Origin: Planctomycetota bacterium
Lineage (GTDB): Bacteria; Planctomycetota; UBA1135; GCA-002686595
NCBI GenBank assembly: GCA_016795245.1
Contig: JAEUIA010000015.1
Coordinates: 1 to 64,000 of the forward strand
Direction: 5' to 3'
DNA length: 64,000 nucleotides
Shown here: positions 17,256-24,715 of the stretch, in pieces
Layout of the letters: each line of letters starts with the position of its first letter
Numbering within the stretch: the stretch's first letter is position 1
Notes under the pieces: model-generated
The model's database searches: none
What the model was told of the DNA's origin: nothing
What the model saw: the letters and a program-made list of their open reading frames with translations, nothing else
Program-made: the position numbers and the translations under genes

Positions 17256-18671
17256 TCAGCGCGGCGCCTCCATCCCGGCGAGTTCGTGCGGCGCGGCGCG
17301 CGCTTGGAGTTTCTTCCACGCGAACTGGCGGTCCTCCAGGCGCTCGTCGGTGTCGGCGACGACCTCGCGCATCCACTCGAGCGCCTCGGCGCGCAACCTG
17401 GGCGAACCGTTCATGGTCAGGTTCTCGGCGACCGAGAGCGCCGCGCGCGTCGACATCCCGCGCGCGCCGTCCGCGCGTGCCGCATGCCGCCCGCGCAACT
17501 CGCGCATGACTTCCGGTGCGTCGATCGGCTTCAAGCTCAGCGTCATCAGGGCTTGCGAACGCACCATCGGATCCGGATCGGTCTGGGCGATGCCCAGGAG
17601 GACCTCGGTTTTCTCCGTGTGCATCGCCGAGACCAGCATCATGCGCGCCTTGGGATCGCGATCGCTCGTGACGAGTGCCGTGTACTCCTTCTGCGCGGCG
17701 TCGAGTCCGCCGTCGCGTGAACCGAGGCGCGCGAAGGCGCCGTACTCGCCGGCCGTCGACAGCCGGGCCAGGGCTTCGGCCGCGACGGCGACCGGCGCGT
17801 GCCGCGCGATGGCGTTCAAGACCGCCTGCGCCAGGGCCGGATGGCGCCGCGAGCGCGTGAAGATCTGTTCGGCGATGGGCAGAAAGCTCGCGGAGTCGGT
17901 CGCGAGCAGCACCGCCAGCGCCGCTTCGATCGCCAGCGGATCGGTCGAATTCGCGAGGATCGAAGACAGCTCGGGCATTTCGTCGGTCGCGCGCGTCAGT
18001 TCCTCGTCGCTCTCGAGGATCGCGTGCAAGAGCGGATCGAAGTTCACCGCCCGCTCGGGCGCGCGCTCGCGCAGCGTCGTGATCGTCGCCAGCCAGCGCG
18101 CACCGACGGCCGGACGCCCATCGAAGACGAGAGCGGCCGTGAATTCGCTCAGACTCGTTCCGGTTGCGATGTCCAATCCGGTCAGTGCCTCCAGGAAGTC
18201 GTGCGTGAAAGGCCGCCCGCCCAAGGTCAGCGCCGGCCGCCGCGCATCGCAGGCCACGCCGAAACCGACTGCGAGGATGGCGCCCTGTTCCGCGGTCGAC
18301 CCGGCGCCGAGGCGGCCATCGAGCAGGAACTCCAGCACACGCCGCGGGACTTGCGGGCCGACGAGCAAGGTCTCCAGGTTGCGTTCGAAGGTCTCCCGAT
18401 CCTGCTCGAGGTAGGCGCGCGCCGTCGCGCGCAGGAGCGCGATCAGTTCTTCGTCGTCGAGTTGCACGACCAGAGGCGTGCCGCCCTGCTCGCTGTCCGC
18501 CACCGTGCGCGCTTGGGCGCGCACCACCGATTCGAGCAATTCGGGCTCGATCGACGGCCCATCCGCACGCGCGCCTTGCGGGTGGGGGACGGCAGCGGGG
18601 CGCAAGTCCAGACTACACCACACGACGCACGCGAGCACGAGTACGGCACAAGCAACGAGCAAGGCTTTCAT
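17256..18671 (-). CDS. Exported alpha-helical repeat protein, function unknown
   Basis: 471 residues. The N-terminus is a membrane anchor or signal peptide (ALLVACAVLVLACVVWC); Cys13 or Cys18 might be lipidated, but the lipobox is imperfect. The remainder is a solenoid of short Ala/Leu-rich helices, with HEAT-like segments such as DPMVRSQALMTLS and SPRLRAEALEWMREV near the C-terminus. No catalytic motif was recognised. HEAT-like solenoids usually bind proteins, so a periplasmic scaffold role is possible but unproven. It is followed upstream on the same strand by the small secreted protein gene, 8 bp apart. It converges with the dehydrogenase gene across 11 bp. Confidence 0.75.
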   Translation of the reverse strand: MKALLVACAVLVLACVVWCSLDLRPAAVPHPQGARADGPSIEPELLESVVRAQARTVADSEQGGTPLVVQLDDEELIALLRATARAYLEQDRETFERNLETLLVGPQVPRRVLEFLLDGRLGAGSTAEQGAILAVGFGVACDARRPALTLGGRPFTHDFLEALTGLDIATGTSLSEFTAALVFDGRPAVGARWLATITTLRERAPERAVNFDPLLHAILESDEELTRATDEMPELSSILANSTDPLAIEAALAVLLATDSASFLPIAEQIFTRSRRHPALAQAVLNAIARHAPVAVAAEALARLSTAGEYGAFARLGSRDGGLDAAQKEYTALVTSDRDPKARMMLVSAMHTEKTEVLLGIAQTDPDPMVRSQALMTLSLKPIDAPEVMRELRGRHAARADGARGMSTRAALSVAENLTMNGSPRLRAEALEWMREVVADTDERLEDRQFAWKKLQARAAPHELAGMEAPR

Positions 18672-18679
18672 GGCCGGCC

Positions 18680-19117
18680 TCAGTTCGCAGCCGCCGACGG
18701 CTGGATCACGCAGTTGATCGTCTTGTGATCCTCGATCCACCCGGCGTTGCCGACATCCGTGCAGTCGCAGGTGGGGACCAGCAGCTTGAACCCAAAGCCG
18801 CCGAGGAAAGCGCAGCTGCAGCGCTTCAGCCGGACCTCGAGCGTGTCGCCGGCCACGCATTCCGTGCCCTCGTTGTAGAGGCCGTCGCAGTGCCGGTGCT
18901 GCGGATAGACGATGACGAACAGCGGGCACTCGCCGATCGAGATGCCGAACGTCAGGCCGAAGAGCGTGACGCCCAGGTTGCATTGATTCGTCTTGTCCCC
19001 GTTCTCGACGTGCGCCGCGACCTCGGTGGCGATCGTGTCGGCACACGCGCTCTGAGGCCGCGCGAACGCGGCGGTGGCGAGCGCGAACAAGGCGGCGATG
19101 AAGAAATGGACTTTCAT
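18680..19117 (-). CDS. Small secreted Cys-rich protein, function unknown
   Basis: 145 residues with a clear signal peptide (FFIAALFALATAAFA) followed by RPQSACAD. The mature chain holds about ten Cys, including CSC and CDC pairs near the C-terminus, suggesting disulfides or metal binding outside the cytoplasm. No family was recognised. It lies 8 bp before the helical repeat protein gene on the same strand, so the two may be co-expressed and co-exported. The start was placed at 19117 because it puts the signal peptide at the N-terminus; the open frame continues upstream to 19273 without similarity. Confidence 0.7.
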   Translation of the reverse strand: MKVHFFIAALFALATAAFARPQSACADTIATEVAAHVENGDKTNQCNLGVTLFGLTFGISIGECPLFVIVYPQHRHCDGLYNEGTECVAGDTLEVRLKRCSCAFLGGFGFKLLVPTCDCTDVGNAGWIEDHKTINCVIQPSAAAN

Positions 19118-19259
19118 GACTGTGAGCTCCTCTAGTGTGTTTCCCCGAGCGAGCACCGCACCGTGCAGTGCCGTCACAGATCCCGACGTCCGGCGCGCGC
19201 CCCGGTTGCAGAAAAATCGCCGTGCGCTTCGAAGTCGCACGCGCGCTATGCTCTGCGCC

Positions 19260-20327
19260 ATGGAAAGCAGCACGACAAAGCGCCTGACCGACTACGCCAA
19301 CTGCGCCGGTTGAGCGGCCAAGATGCCCATCGGGCAGCTCGCGCAGGTTCTGCGCGGCGTCAGCGGTGAGAAGGACGGACGACTTCTCGTGGGACCGGAG
19401 ACCTTCGACGACGCCGGTGTCGTCGAACTCGCGGGCGTCGAAGGTCTGCCCGCGGGGACCGATCTGGCGCTCGTCCAAACCGTCGATTACTTCCCGCCGG
19501 TCGTCGACGATCCCTGGTTCTACGGCGCGATCGCGGCCGCGAATTCGGTGTCGGACGTCTACGCGATGGGCGGGCGACCCTACACGGCGCTCAACCTGGC
19601 CGGCATCCCCAAGGATTTCGCGCCCGAGTGGACGTCCGAGATCTTTCGCGGCGGATTCGAGACCATGCGTAAGGCCGGCGCACTGGTCGTCGGTGGTCAC
19701 ACCGTTCAGTCGGCCGAAGCCATGTTCGGTTTCGCGGTCACGGGCTTCGTCGATCGGCGGAAGGTCACGACCAACGCCGGCGCGCGCCCGGGCGATGTCC
19801 TGTACCTGACGAAGAAGCTCGGCATGGGCGCGCTCACGACCGCCGCGAAAGCGCAGAAGATCTCGTGGAAGGAACTCGAACCCGCAGCCGTCCAGATGGC
19901 GGCGCTCAACGACACCGCCGCCCTCGCGATGAACGCCGTCGGCGCGCGAGCGTGCACCGACATCACCGGCTTCGGTCTGGTCGGTCACGCGCGCAACATC
20001 GCCAAGGGCTCGCGCCTCACCTTGCGCATCGAACTGGCGCGCACACCGATCTTCGACGGCGCGCTGGCATTGGCGCGCGCAGGTACGTTGTCGGGCGGCG
20101 CCAGGCGCGGGCGCGCGGCCTTGGGTGACGTCGTCGCGATCCGCGCCGGGCTCGAGGAGGCGCTCGTCAACCTGGTGTTCGACGCCGAGACCTCGGGTGG
20201 GTTGATGATCGCCGTCTCACCGGCCAAAGCCGCCGCGCTGGAGAAGGAACTCGCTGCGCGCGATCTGATCGTCGCGCGGATCGGCGAGTGCGTGCCCGAT
20301 ACGGGCAAGCTCGTCGAATTGATCTAG
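19260..20327 (+). CDS. selD: Selenide, water dikinase containing selenocysteine (UGA codon 18)
   Basis: 355 residues if the in-frame TGA at 19311-19313 is read as selenocysteine. A naive start at the ATG at 19323 would miss the catalytic site. The N-terminus reads TDYANCAG-U-AAK, aligning with the SelD motif HGAGCGCK: Sec replaces the catalytic Cys17, Lys20 is kept and the second Cys is Ala. Downstream motifs fit SelD: QTVDYFPPVVDDP, AANSVSDVYAMGG, GGHTVQSAE, DITGFGLVGHA and DAETSGG. The enzyme makes selenophosphate from selenide and ATP. An in-frame ATG at 19248 would add four residues. SelA and tRNA-Sec are encoded within 5 kb on either side. The GDPD-like gene follows after 12 bp. Confidence 0.95.
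19338..19358 (+). promoter_or_regulatory. Candidate bacterial SECIS hairpin in selD
   Basis: A 7-bp perfect stem, CGCGCAG / CTGCGCG, closes a GTT triloop at 19347-19349. The loop begins 33 bases after the UGA, within the 16-37 base range described for bacterial SECIS elements, and has G in the first loop position as the model asks. A second small hairpin (TGCCC-ATC-GGGCA) lies between it and the UGA. SelB would bind the loop to direct Sec insertion. Confidence 0.7.
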
Positions 20328-20339
20328 AGCCGCGCGCCG

Positions 20340-21836
20340 ATGGCCGAGAACGAGCGGAGCGAGACTCTTTCCAGAGCGCCGCTGTCGGTGGGACCGCCGT
20401 GGATCTTCGGGCACCGCGGCGCGCCGCTCGAAGCGCCGGAGAACACACTGGTGGGTTTCGAGCGCGGGCTCGAAATCGGACTCGACGGCTTCGCGTTCGA
20501 GGTGCGCGTCGCGCAGGGCAACGAGGTCGTCGTCTTCGCGGACACGAGCGTCGAGCGCACGACCGACGGACACGGGCACGTGGCGGAGTCGACGCTGCAA
20601 GCGCTGTCCGCGCTCGACGCCGGCGGTCCGTTCGACGCGCGCTTCAAGGGCGAGCGCATTCCGGTCCTGGAGGAAGTGCTCGCGATCGCACCGCTCACGC
20701 TGGAGCACGGGGCGCCTCAGCAGTTGATCCTCGTACCCGAACGTGGAGATGTCGCGCGCACGGTGGACGTCGCGCGTGAGTTCGCGCGTCACGCTTCGGT
20801 GCGCATCGCCTCGCGCGTGCGCGAGGCCTGCGCGGAAGTGCGCGATCTGGGGCTGACGCCGCTCTGGATCATCGACGAAGCCGGCGAGCACGAGTTGGAG
20901 ATCGCGCGTTCCGAACGCTTCGCCGCTGTCGGCGCACCGGTGCGGTCGTTCGTACGGAACGAACTGATCTGGCCCACGGAGCGCTTCGGATTGGAAGCGG
21001 ATGCGCCCGCAGATCTCCTCTGGGCGTGCCGCGAGCCGCTCCACGCGCTGGTGACGAACGAGCCGCGACGCGCCCTCGCCGCCCGCGCCCTGGCGCAACT
21101 CGCGCCGCAGGATCGCTCGCCCTGGCCGGTGCAGGTGCCGACTCTGGAGGTCGAACTCGGCGGAGCCGGGGCCCTGCGCGGCGATTGGAGCGGCGCGTGG
21201 AAGGTCGCAGCGCGGGTGCGCAATCCGTTCGGCTTCGCAGTGCGTGTCGCGTGCGCGCTCGTCCCGCGCCGCGGTGCCTTCGACATCACGGGCTTGCCTC
21301 AGAGCTTCGATCTGGCGGTGGGGGAGGAACGCGAAGTCCCGTTCGAGTTGTGCGGCGGTTCGTGGCGCATCGGCGGCGATCCGGTGTTCGTCGCGCGCTT
21401 GCGCTGGCGCGCCGGGCCCGGCAGGCGTGCGGGTGAGATCGATTTCGATGCTCCGCTCGCGCGTGTGCGCACGGTGCGCGCCGACGTGCTCGCGACCCGG
21501 CTCGTGCTCTTGCGCGAAGGGCCCCGCGACGCGCAGGCCTCGATGAGTTTGCGACGTCATCGACAAAGCATGCTCGTCACCGTCGAGAATCCCGGCGACT
21601 TGCGTGACGCGCGCGTCGTCGTGCACATCCTGGGTCGCGAATACACCGGCTCACGCGGAGTGCGCGTGCCGCTGCCGGACGACTTCGACACGCGCCTCGA
21701 GGCCGTGCCGTTCTCGTGCGCGTTGGTCGCGTGGCAGGACGGCGAACGCGTCGTGCGCCGCTTCGCCGGCGGAATCGGCCCCGAGATCGATCGCGGTTCG
21801 CCGGGCCGCCTGCTGCCGTTCGCGGCTGAACACTGA
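20340..21836 (+). CDS. Glycerophosphodiester phosphodiesterase-like protein, degenerate site
   Basis: 498 residues. The N-terminal region has the GDPD opening HRGAPLEAPENT (about 22-33) and the downstream ERTTDGHG, so the fold is recognisable. However, the metal and acid-base positions are changed: the usual E-x-D is EVR and the HD before the ERTT motif is AD. Hydrolysis of glycerophosphodiesters is therefore doubtful. The C-terminal half (about 260-498) is not GDPD and resembles beta-sandwich material; no family was recognised. There is no signal peptide. It follows selD by 12 bp and may be co-transcribed, with a large hairpin just after the stop. Confidence 0.7.
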   Translation: MAENERSETLSRAPLSVGPPWIFGHRGAPLEAPENTLVGFERGLEIGLDGFAFEVRVAQGNEVVVFADTSVERTTDGHGHVAESTLQALSALDAGGPFDARFKGERIPVLEEVLAIAPLTLEHGAPQQLILVPERGDVARTVDVAREFARHASVRIASRVREACAEVRDLGLTPLWIIDEAGEHELEIARSERFAAVGAPVRSFVRNELIWPTERFGLEADAPADLLWACREPLHALVTNEPRRALAARALAQLAPQDRSPWPVQVPTLEVELGGAGALRGDWSGAWKVAARVRNPFGFAVRVACALVPRRGAFDITGLPQSFDLAVGEEREVPFELCGGSWRIGGDPVFVARLRWRAGPGRRAGEIDFDAPLARVRTVRADVLATRLVLLREGPRDAQASMSLRRHRQSMLVTVENPGDLRDARVVVHILGREYTGSRGVRVPLPDDFDTRLEAVPFSCALVAWQDGERVVRRFAGGIGPEIDRGSPGRLLPFAAEH

Positions 21837-21846
21837 TGCCGCGATG

Positions 21847-21944
21847 CGGTACACGGCTCTTTTCTCCCCGATTCGCCGGCGTAGGACCGCGTGCCGCCGC
21901 GCAGTGCTACGCCGGCGAATCGGGGAGAAGAGAGCCGAGTACCG
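21847..21944. terminator. 38-bp-stem hairpin after the selD-GDPD unit
   Basis: Arms 21847-21884 and 21907-21944 match in reverse complement at 36 of 38 positions, around a 22-base centre. It starts 10 bases after the GDPD-like stop, a terminator position, but there is no T-run and the stem is far longer than a normal intrinsic terminator. It may equally be a dispersed palindromic repeat of the genome. The arm core TTCGCCGGCGTA also occurs, in inverted form, at the left edge of the window. Confidence 0.6.
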
Positions 21945-22075
21945 TATCCGCCGCGAGGGCCGACATTGGGTGCGGCCAGGTCAGGTCGCACCGGACGGCC
22001 GGTGAGCCGGGGATGCTTCGCGCGCTGCGCCCTTGTGTGCGCGGCGGCGGATGCGTAGGAATTGCGGGTTCAAAC

Positions 22076-22173
22076 GGGAGCGGATCGGTGCTGGTGTGCC
22101 GCCCGGCCTTCAAAGCCGGTTGGGCTTCGTGAACAGCGGGGCCGGTGGGTTCGATTCCCATGCGCTCCCGCCA
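22076..22173 (+). tRNA. selC: tRNA-Sec (anticodon TCA)
   Basis: 98 bases including an encoded CCA. Acceptor strand GGGAGCG pairs with CGCTCCC; the eighth pair expected for bacterial tRNA-Sec is a G-G mismatch here. The D-stem has six pairs (CGGTGC / GTGCCG with two G-T), the anticodon arm is CCGGC-CTTCAAA-GCCGG with TCA, the long variable arm forms seven pairs (GGCTTCG / CGGGGCC) and the T-arm is GTGGG-TTCGATT-CCCAT. The long variable arm, six-pair D-stem and TCA anticodon together are diagnostic. It decodes the UGA in selD. Confidence 0.95.
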
Positions 22174-22193
22174 TTCTCCTGCCCCCCCCCTGC

Positions 22194-23201
22194 ATGGCCC
22201 TGCGCGAAACGATCACGATCCGTCCCTTCGAGGCCGGGGACGAAACCGCAATCCTGGCGGCACTCAACCGCCCGGCGCCGCGCGGTGCGATCGCGACGCC
22301 GGTACGCGACGTCGAGGAGTGGCGTTGGTTGTACGAGCGCAACCCCGCCGGCGCGCGCATCATGCTCGGCTTCGACGAGGGCGGTGAAGTGCTGGCGCAG
22401 TGCGCGGGCCTCTCGTTGCGCGCGCGGCTCGAAGGGCGTCCGACCACGTTCTGCATCGCGCTCGACGGGTTGAACGTACGCTCGGAGCGCACGGGTCACT
22501 TGCGACGCGGTCTGTTCACGGCGACGTGCGAGGCCTTCCGCGAAGCCTGGGCCGGCGAAGGCGAGGGGCGCTACGCGTTCCTGTACGGCGCGGTGAGCAG
22601 CACGAACCCGCGCCTCGGGCGGGCGCCGCTCTCGACCCCGTTTCTGCGCGAGGGCTTCGCGCACGTCCTCGAGTTGCCCTGCACCCCGATCAGCCACGCG
22701 GACGTCGCGGTGCGCGAGGTCGAGCGCTTCGACGGCGATGCTGCGGAAGTCTTCGAGCGCGTCGCCCTGGATGCGCGCGCGGTCCTCGTGCGCGACGCGA
22801 GCTTCTTGAACTGGCGCTACGTCGAACGACCCGGCAAGCCCTACCGCCGCGCGCTGGCGTACGCGGGCACGCGACCGATCGGTGTCGCCGTGTGGCGCGC
22901 GGCGGAATACGAGGGTCGGCCGGCGGCGTGGCTCTGCGAATGGATGGTCCCCGGCGGCGAGCCCGCCGGAGCGCGCGCCTTGTTGGCGTGGGTCACGGAG
23001 TGCGCGCGTGCGAGCGGACTGGAATGCGTCGTACTCGAGTGTTCGCCGTTCGCGCGCGACTGGAGCGAGTTCCAAGCGCTGGGCTTTCGCGTGCGGCGCG
23101 CGCGCCATCACTGGATCGGCGCTGCGCATTCGTCGGTGCACGACGCGCGCTTCTTCGCGCGGCACCTGCAGATCTCGCTCGGAGATCTGGAATTCACATG
23201 A
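22194..23201 (+). CDS. GNAT family N-acetyltransferase (first of a tandem pair)
   Basis: 335 residues. It has the general arrangement of large GNAT proteins (Acetyltransf_9/Eis-like): TITIRPFEAGDE at the N-terminus, then a beta-rich middle with NVRSERTGHLRRGLF in the region that binds the acyl-CoA pyrophosphate, and a second domain with FLNWRYVERPGKPYR. Substrate is unknown. Its stop overlaps the start of a paralog (ATGA), sharing W-Y/A-x-x-NPAG, the NWR motif and a similar C-terminal end. It starts 20 bp after tRNA-Sec, so it may be expressed from the tRNA promoter region. ATG 22194 is the only sensible start because upstream codons lie within the tRNA. Confidence 0.75.
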   Translation: MALRETITIRPFEAGDETAILAALNRPAPRGAIATPVRDVEEWRWLYERNPAGARIMLGFDEGGEVLAQCAGLSLRARLEGRPTTFCIALDGLNVRSERTGHLRRGLFTATCEAFREAWAGEGEGRYAFLYGAVSSTNPRLGRAPLSTPFLREGFAHVLELPCTPISHADVAVREVERFDGDAAEVFERVALDARAVLVRDASFLNWRYVERPGKPYRRALAYAGTRPIGVAVWRAAEYEGRPAAWLCEWMVPGGEPAGARALLAWVTECARASGLECVVLECSPFARDWSEFQALGFRVRRARHHWIGAAHSSVHDARFFARHLQISLGDLEFT

Positions 23202-24184
23202 AGACCTACACCATCCGTGCGATGACGCACGCGGATGACGACGGGGCCTTCGCGGCGTGGAATTCGGTCACCGCGACGAGTTTGTTCGCGCGCACGCGCT
23301 CGCGCGACGAATGGACGTGGGCCTACCGCGACAATCCCGCCGGACGCGCGGCCTTCGTCGCCGAACACGAGGGCGGAATCGCGGCCTTGTACGCCGCATT
23401 GCCGATCAAGACCTGGATCGAAGGCGAAGTCCACACGTTCGGACGCATCGTCGACAGCCTCGTCCTGCCCGCGCATCGCTCCGGTTTGAAGCGCCCGGGA
23501 TTGTTCGTCGGAGTCGGGCGCAAGTTCTTCGAACACTTCGGGCTCAAGGACTCGGGCGCCGTGTTCTTCGGCTGGCCCGAAGAACAACAGTGGCGCGTCG
23601 GCGAGCGGTTTCTGTCGTACGCGCCCTTGCGGCACGAGATCGTGCTCGCGCGCGAAGTACCGGAGGGAACCGGCGCCGTACCGGAGAGCGTGGAGGAGAT
23701 CTCGCGCTTTGGGCCTGAGTTGCGCGACTTGTACGAGCGCAGCGCGCGTGCTTTCGGCGCGTCGACCGTACGCGACGACATCTACATGAACTGGCGCACG
23801 GTGGACCGACCCAACGTGCGCTACCGGCGCTTCGGCGTGCGCGATGCGCAAGGCATGCTGCGCGGCGTGGCGGTGCAGCGCACCTGTCACTTCCTGGGCG
23901 AAGAGGCGAGCACGCTGGTCGACTGGCTCGTGCCCCACGAGGAAGAAGCGGTCGCGGATCGATTGCTCGCCGCGCTCGCTGCGTGCACGCGTGCGGATCG
24001 CGTGCGGCGCCTGTACACGCTCGTGCCGCCGTGGTCGTCGTGGTTCGAGTGGTTCCAGTCGCGCGGCTTCCAAGCGCAGCCGACGGAGTACGTGCTCGGG
24101 GGCCGCAGCTTCAGCGCGCGCCACGATCTGGGCTGGTTGCGCGAGCGCTGGTGGTACCAGTTGTCCGATAGCGACTTCGTCTAG
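23198..24184 (+). CDS. GNAT family N-acetyltransferase (second of a tandem pair)
   Basis: 328 residues, overlapping the preceding gene by 4 bp. Paralogous features: IRAMTHADDDGAF start, AYRDNPAGRAAFVAEHEGG, the acyl-CoA loop region SLVLPAHRSGLKRPGLF, MNWRTVDRPNVRYR and a closing LSDSDFV that mirrors ISLGDLEFT of its neighbour. Such pairs may act as a heterodimer or on successive substrates; both are inference. No substrate clue is visible, though proteins of this layout often sit in surface-polysaccharide or secondary-metabolite loci. A short tandem repeat follows the stop. Confidence 0.75.
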   Translation: MKTYTIRAMTHADDDGAFAAWNSVTATSLFARTRSRDEWTWAYRDNPAGRAAFVAEHEGGIAALYAALPIKTWIEGEVHTFGRIVDSLVLPAHRSGLKRPGLFVGVGRKFFEHFGLKDSGAVFFGWPEEQQWRVGERFLSYAPLRHEIVLAREVPEGTGAVPESVEEISRFGPELRDLYERSARAFGASTVRDDIYMNWRTVDRPNVRYRRFGVRDAQGMLRGVAVQRTCHFLGEEASTLVDWLVPHEEEAVADRLLAALAACTRADRVRRLYTLVPPWSSWFEWFQSRGFQAQPTEYVLGGRSFSARHDLGWLRERWWYQLSDSDFV

Positions 24185-24210
24185 GTTCGCGCTGCTGCGG
24201 CGCTGTTCGG

Positions 24211-24303
24211 CTCGGCTTGCGCCTTCGTCGGTGCTATCTGACTCGGCTTGCGCCCTTGGCGGTGTCGTCCGACTCGGCTTGCGCCTCGTAGGTGCTGGTC
24301 GAC
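24211..24303. repeat. Three-copy 31-bp tandem repeat
   Basis: Units start at 24211, 24242 and 24273, each opening CTCGGCTTGCGCC and closing GTGCT or GTGTC plus GA. The first 13 bases are invariant and the middles drift. The array fills the 121-bp gap between the GNAT pair and the convergent small secreted protein gene. It does not resemble the 33-bp repeat at 124-256. Confidence 0.8.
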
Positions 24304-24305
24304 GC

Positions 24306-24536
24306 TCAGCGCGCGAGCACGGTCAGGAGCGCCATCGAGGTGCGCTCGAGTCCGACGAGGAGGCGCACGTGCAGCGCCGGGTTGCCGCCGCAGAAGGGGC
24401 AGTCGGCCGGATCGGGATCGCTGACCGTCGCGCTCGCCTGGCACGGCGTCGCGGCCGGGATCGTGAGGCGCGCCGAAGCGGTCGTGGCCAGCGCGACGAG
24501 CAGGGAGAGAGCGGTGATGCGGAGTGCGATCTTCAT
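24306..24536 (-). CDS. Small secreted protein with CPFC motif
   Basis: 76 residues. A signal peptide (ALRITALSLLVALATTASA) is followed by a short mature chain with three Cys, two of them as CPFC, then GGNPALHVRLL. No family was recognised. CPxC resembles a redox or zinc site, but the chain is too short for a thioredoxin fold. The start at 24536 places the signal peptide at the N-terminus. The gene stands alone between a tandem repeat and the NfeD cluster, so coding status rests on the signal peptide and codon phase only. Confidence 0.55.
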   Translation of the reverse strand: MKIALRITALSLLVALATTASARLTIPAATPCQASATVSDPDPADCPFCGGNPALHVRLLVGLERTSMALLTVLAR

Positions 24537-24715
24537 GGTTTCTGGTCCAACCTTCTGACCCAAGGCTATGCCTCGTGGGCCGTGTGCGCAAGCCGCAGGA
24601 CGCGAGGAAGCGCCTTGAAACGTACAGGGTATGTGTCGGACGCCTCGACACCCGGGGTTGAGGTCGCGCCTCGCGATGCTGAAGCGCGGGCCTCCATGCC
24701 CTACACTTGTCGCCC

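Noticed and set aside
17256-19988. 910-residue minus-strand open frame
   Set aside because: The upstream part is antisense to selD and in another frame of the small secreted protein; only the segment from 18671 has a signal peptide and coherent composition.
19323-20327. selD starting at the ATG after the TGA
   Set aside because: That start omits the conserved N-terminus and the catalytic residue; the upstream frame matches SelD up to and through the TGA.
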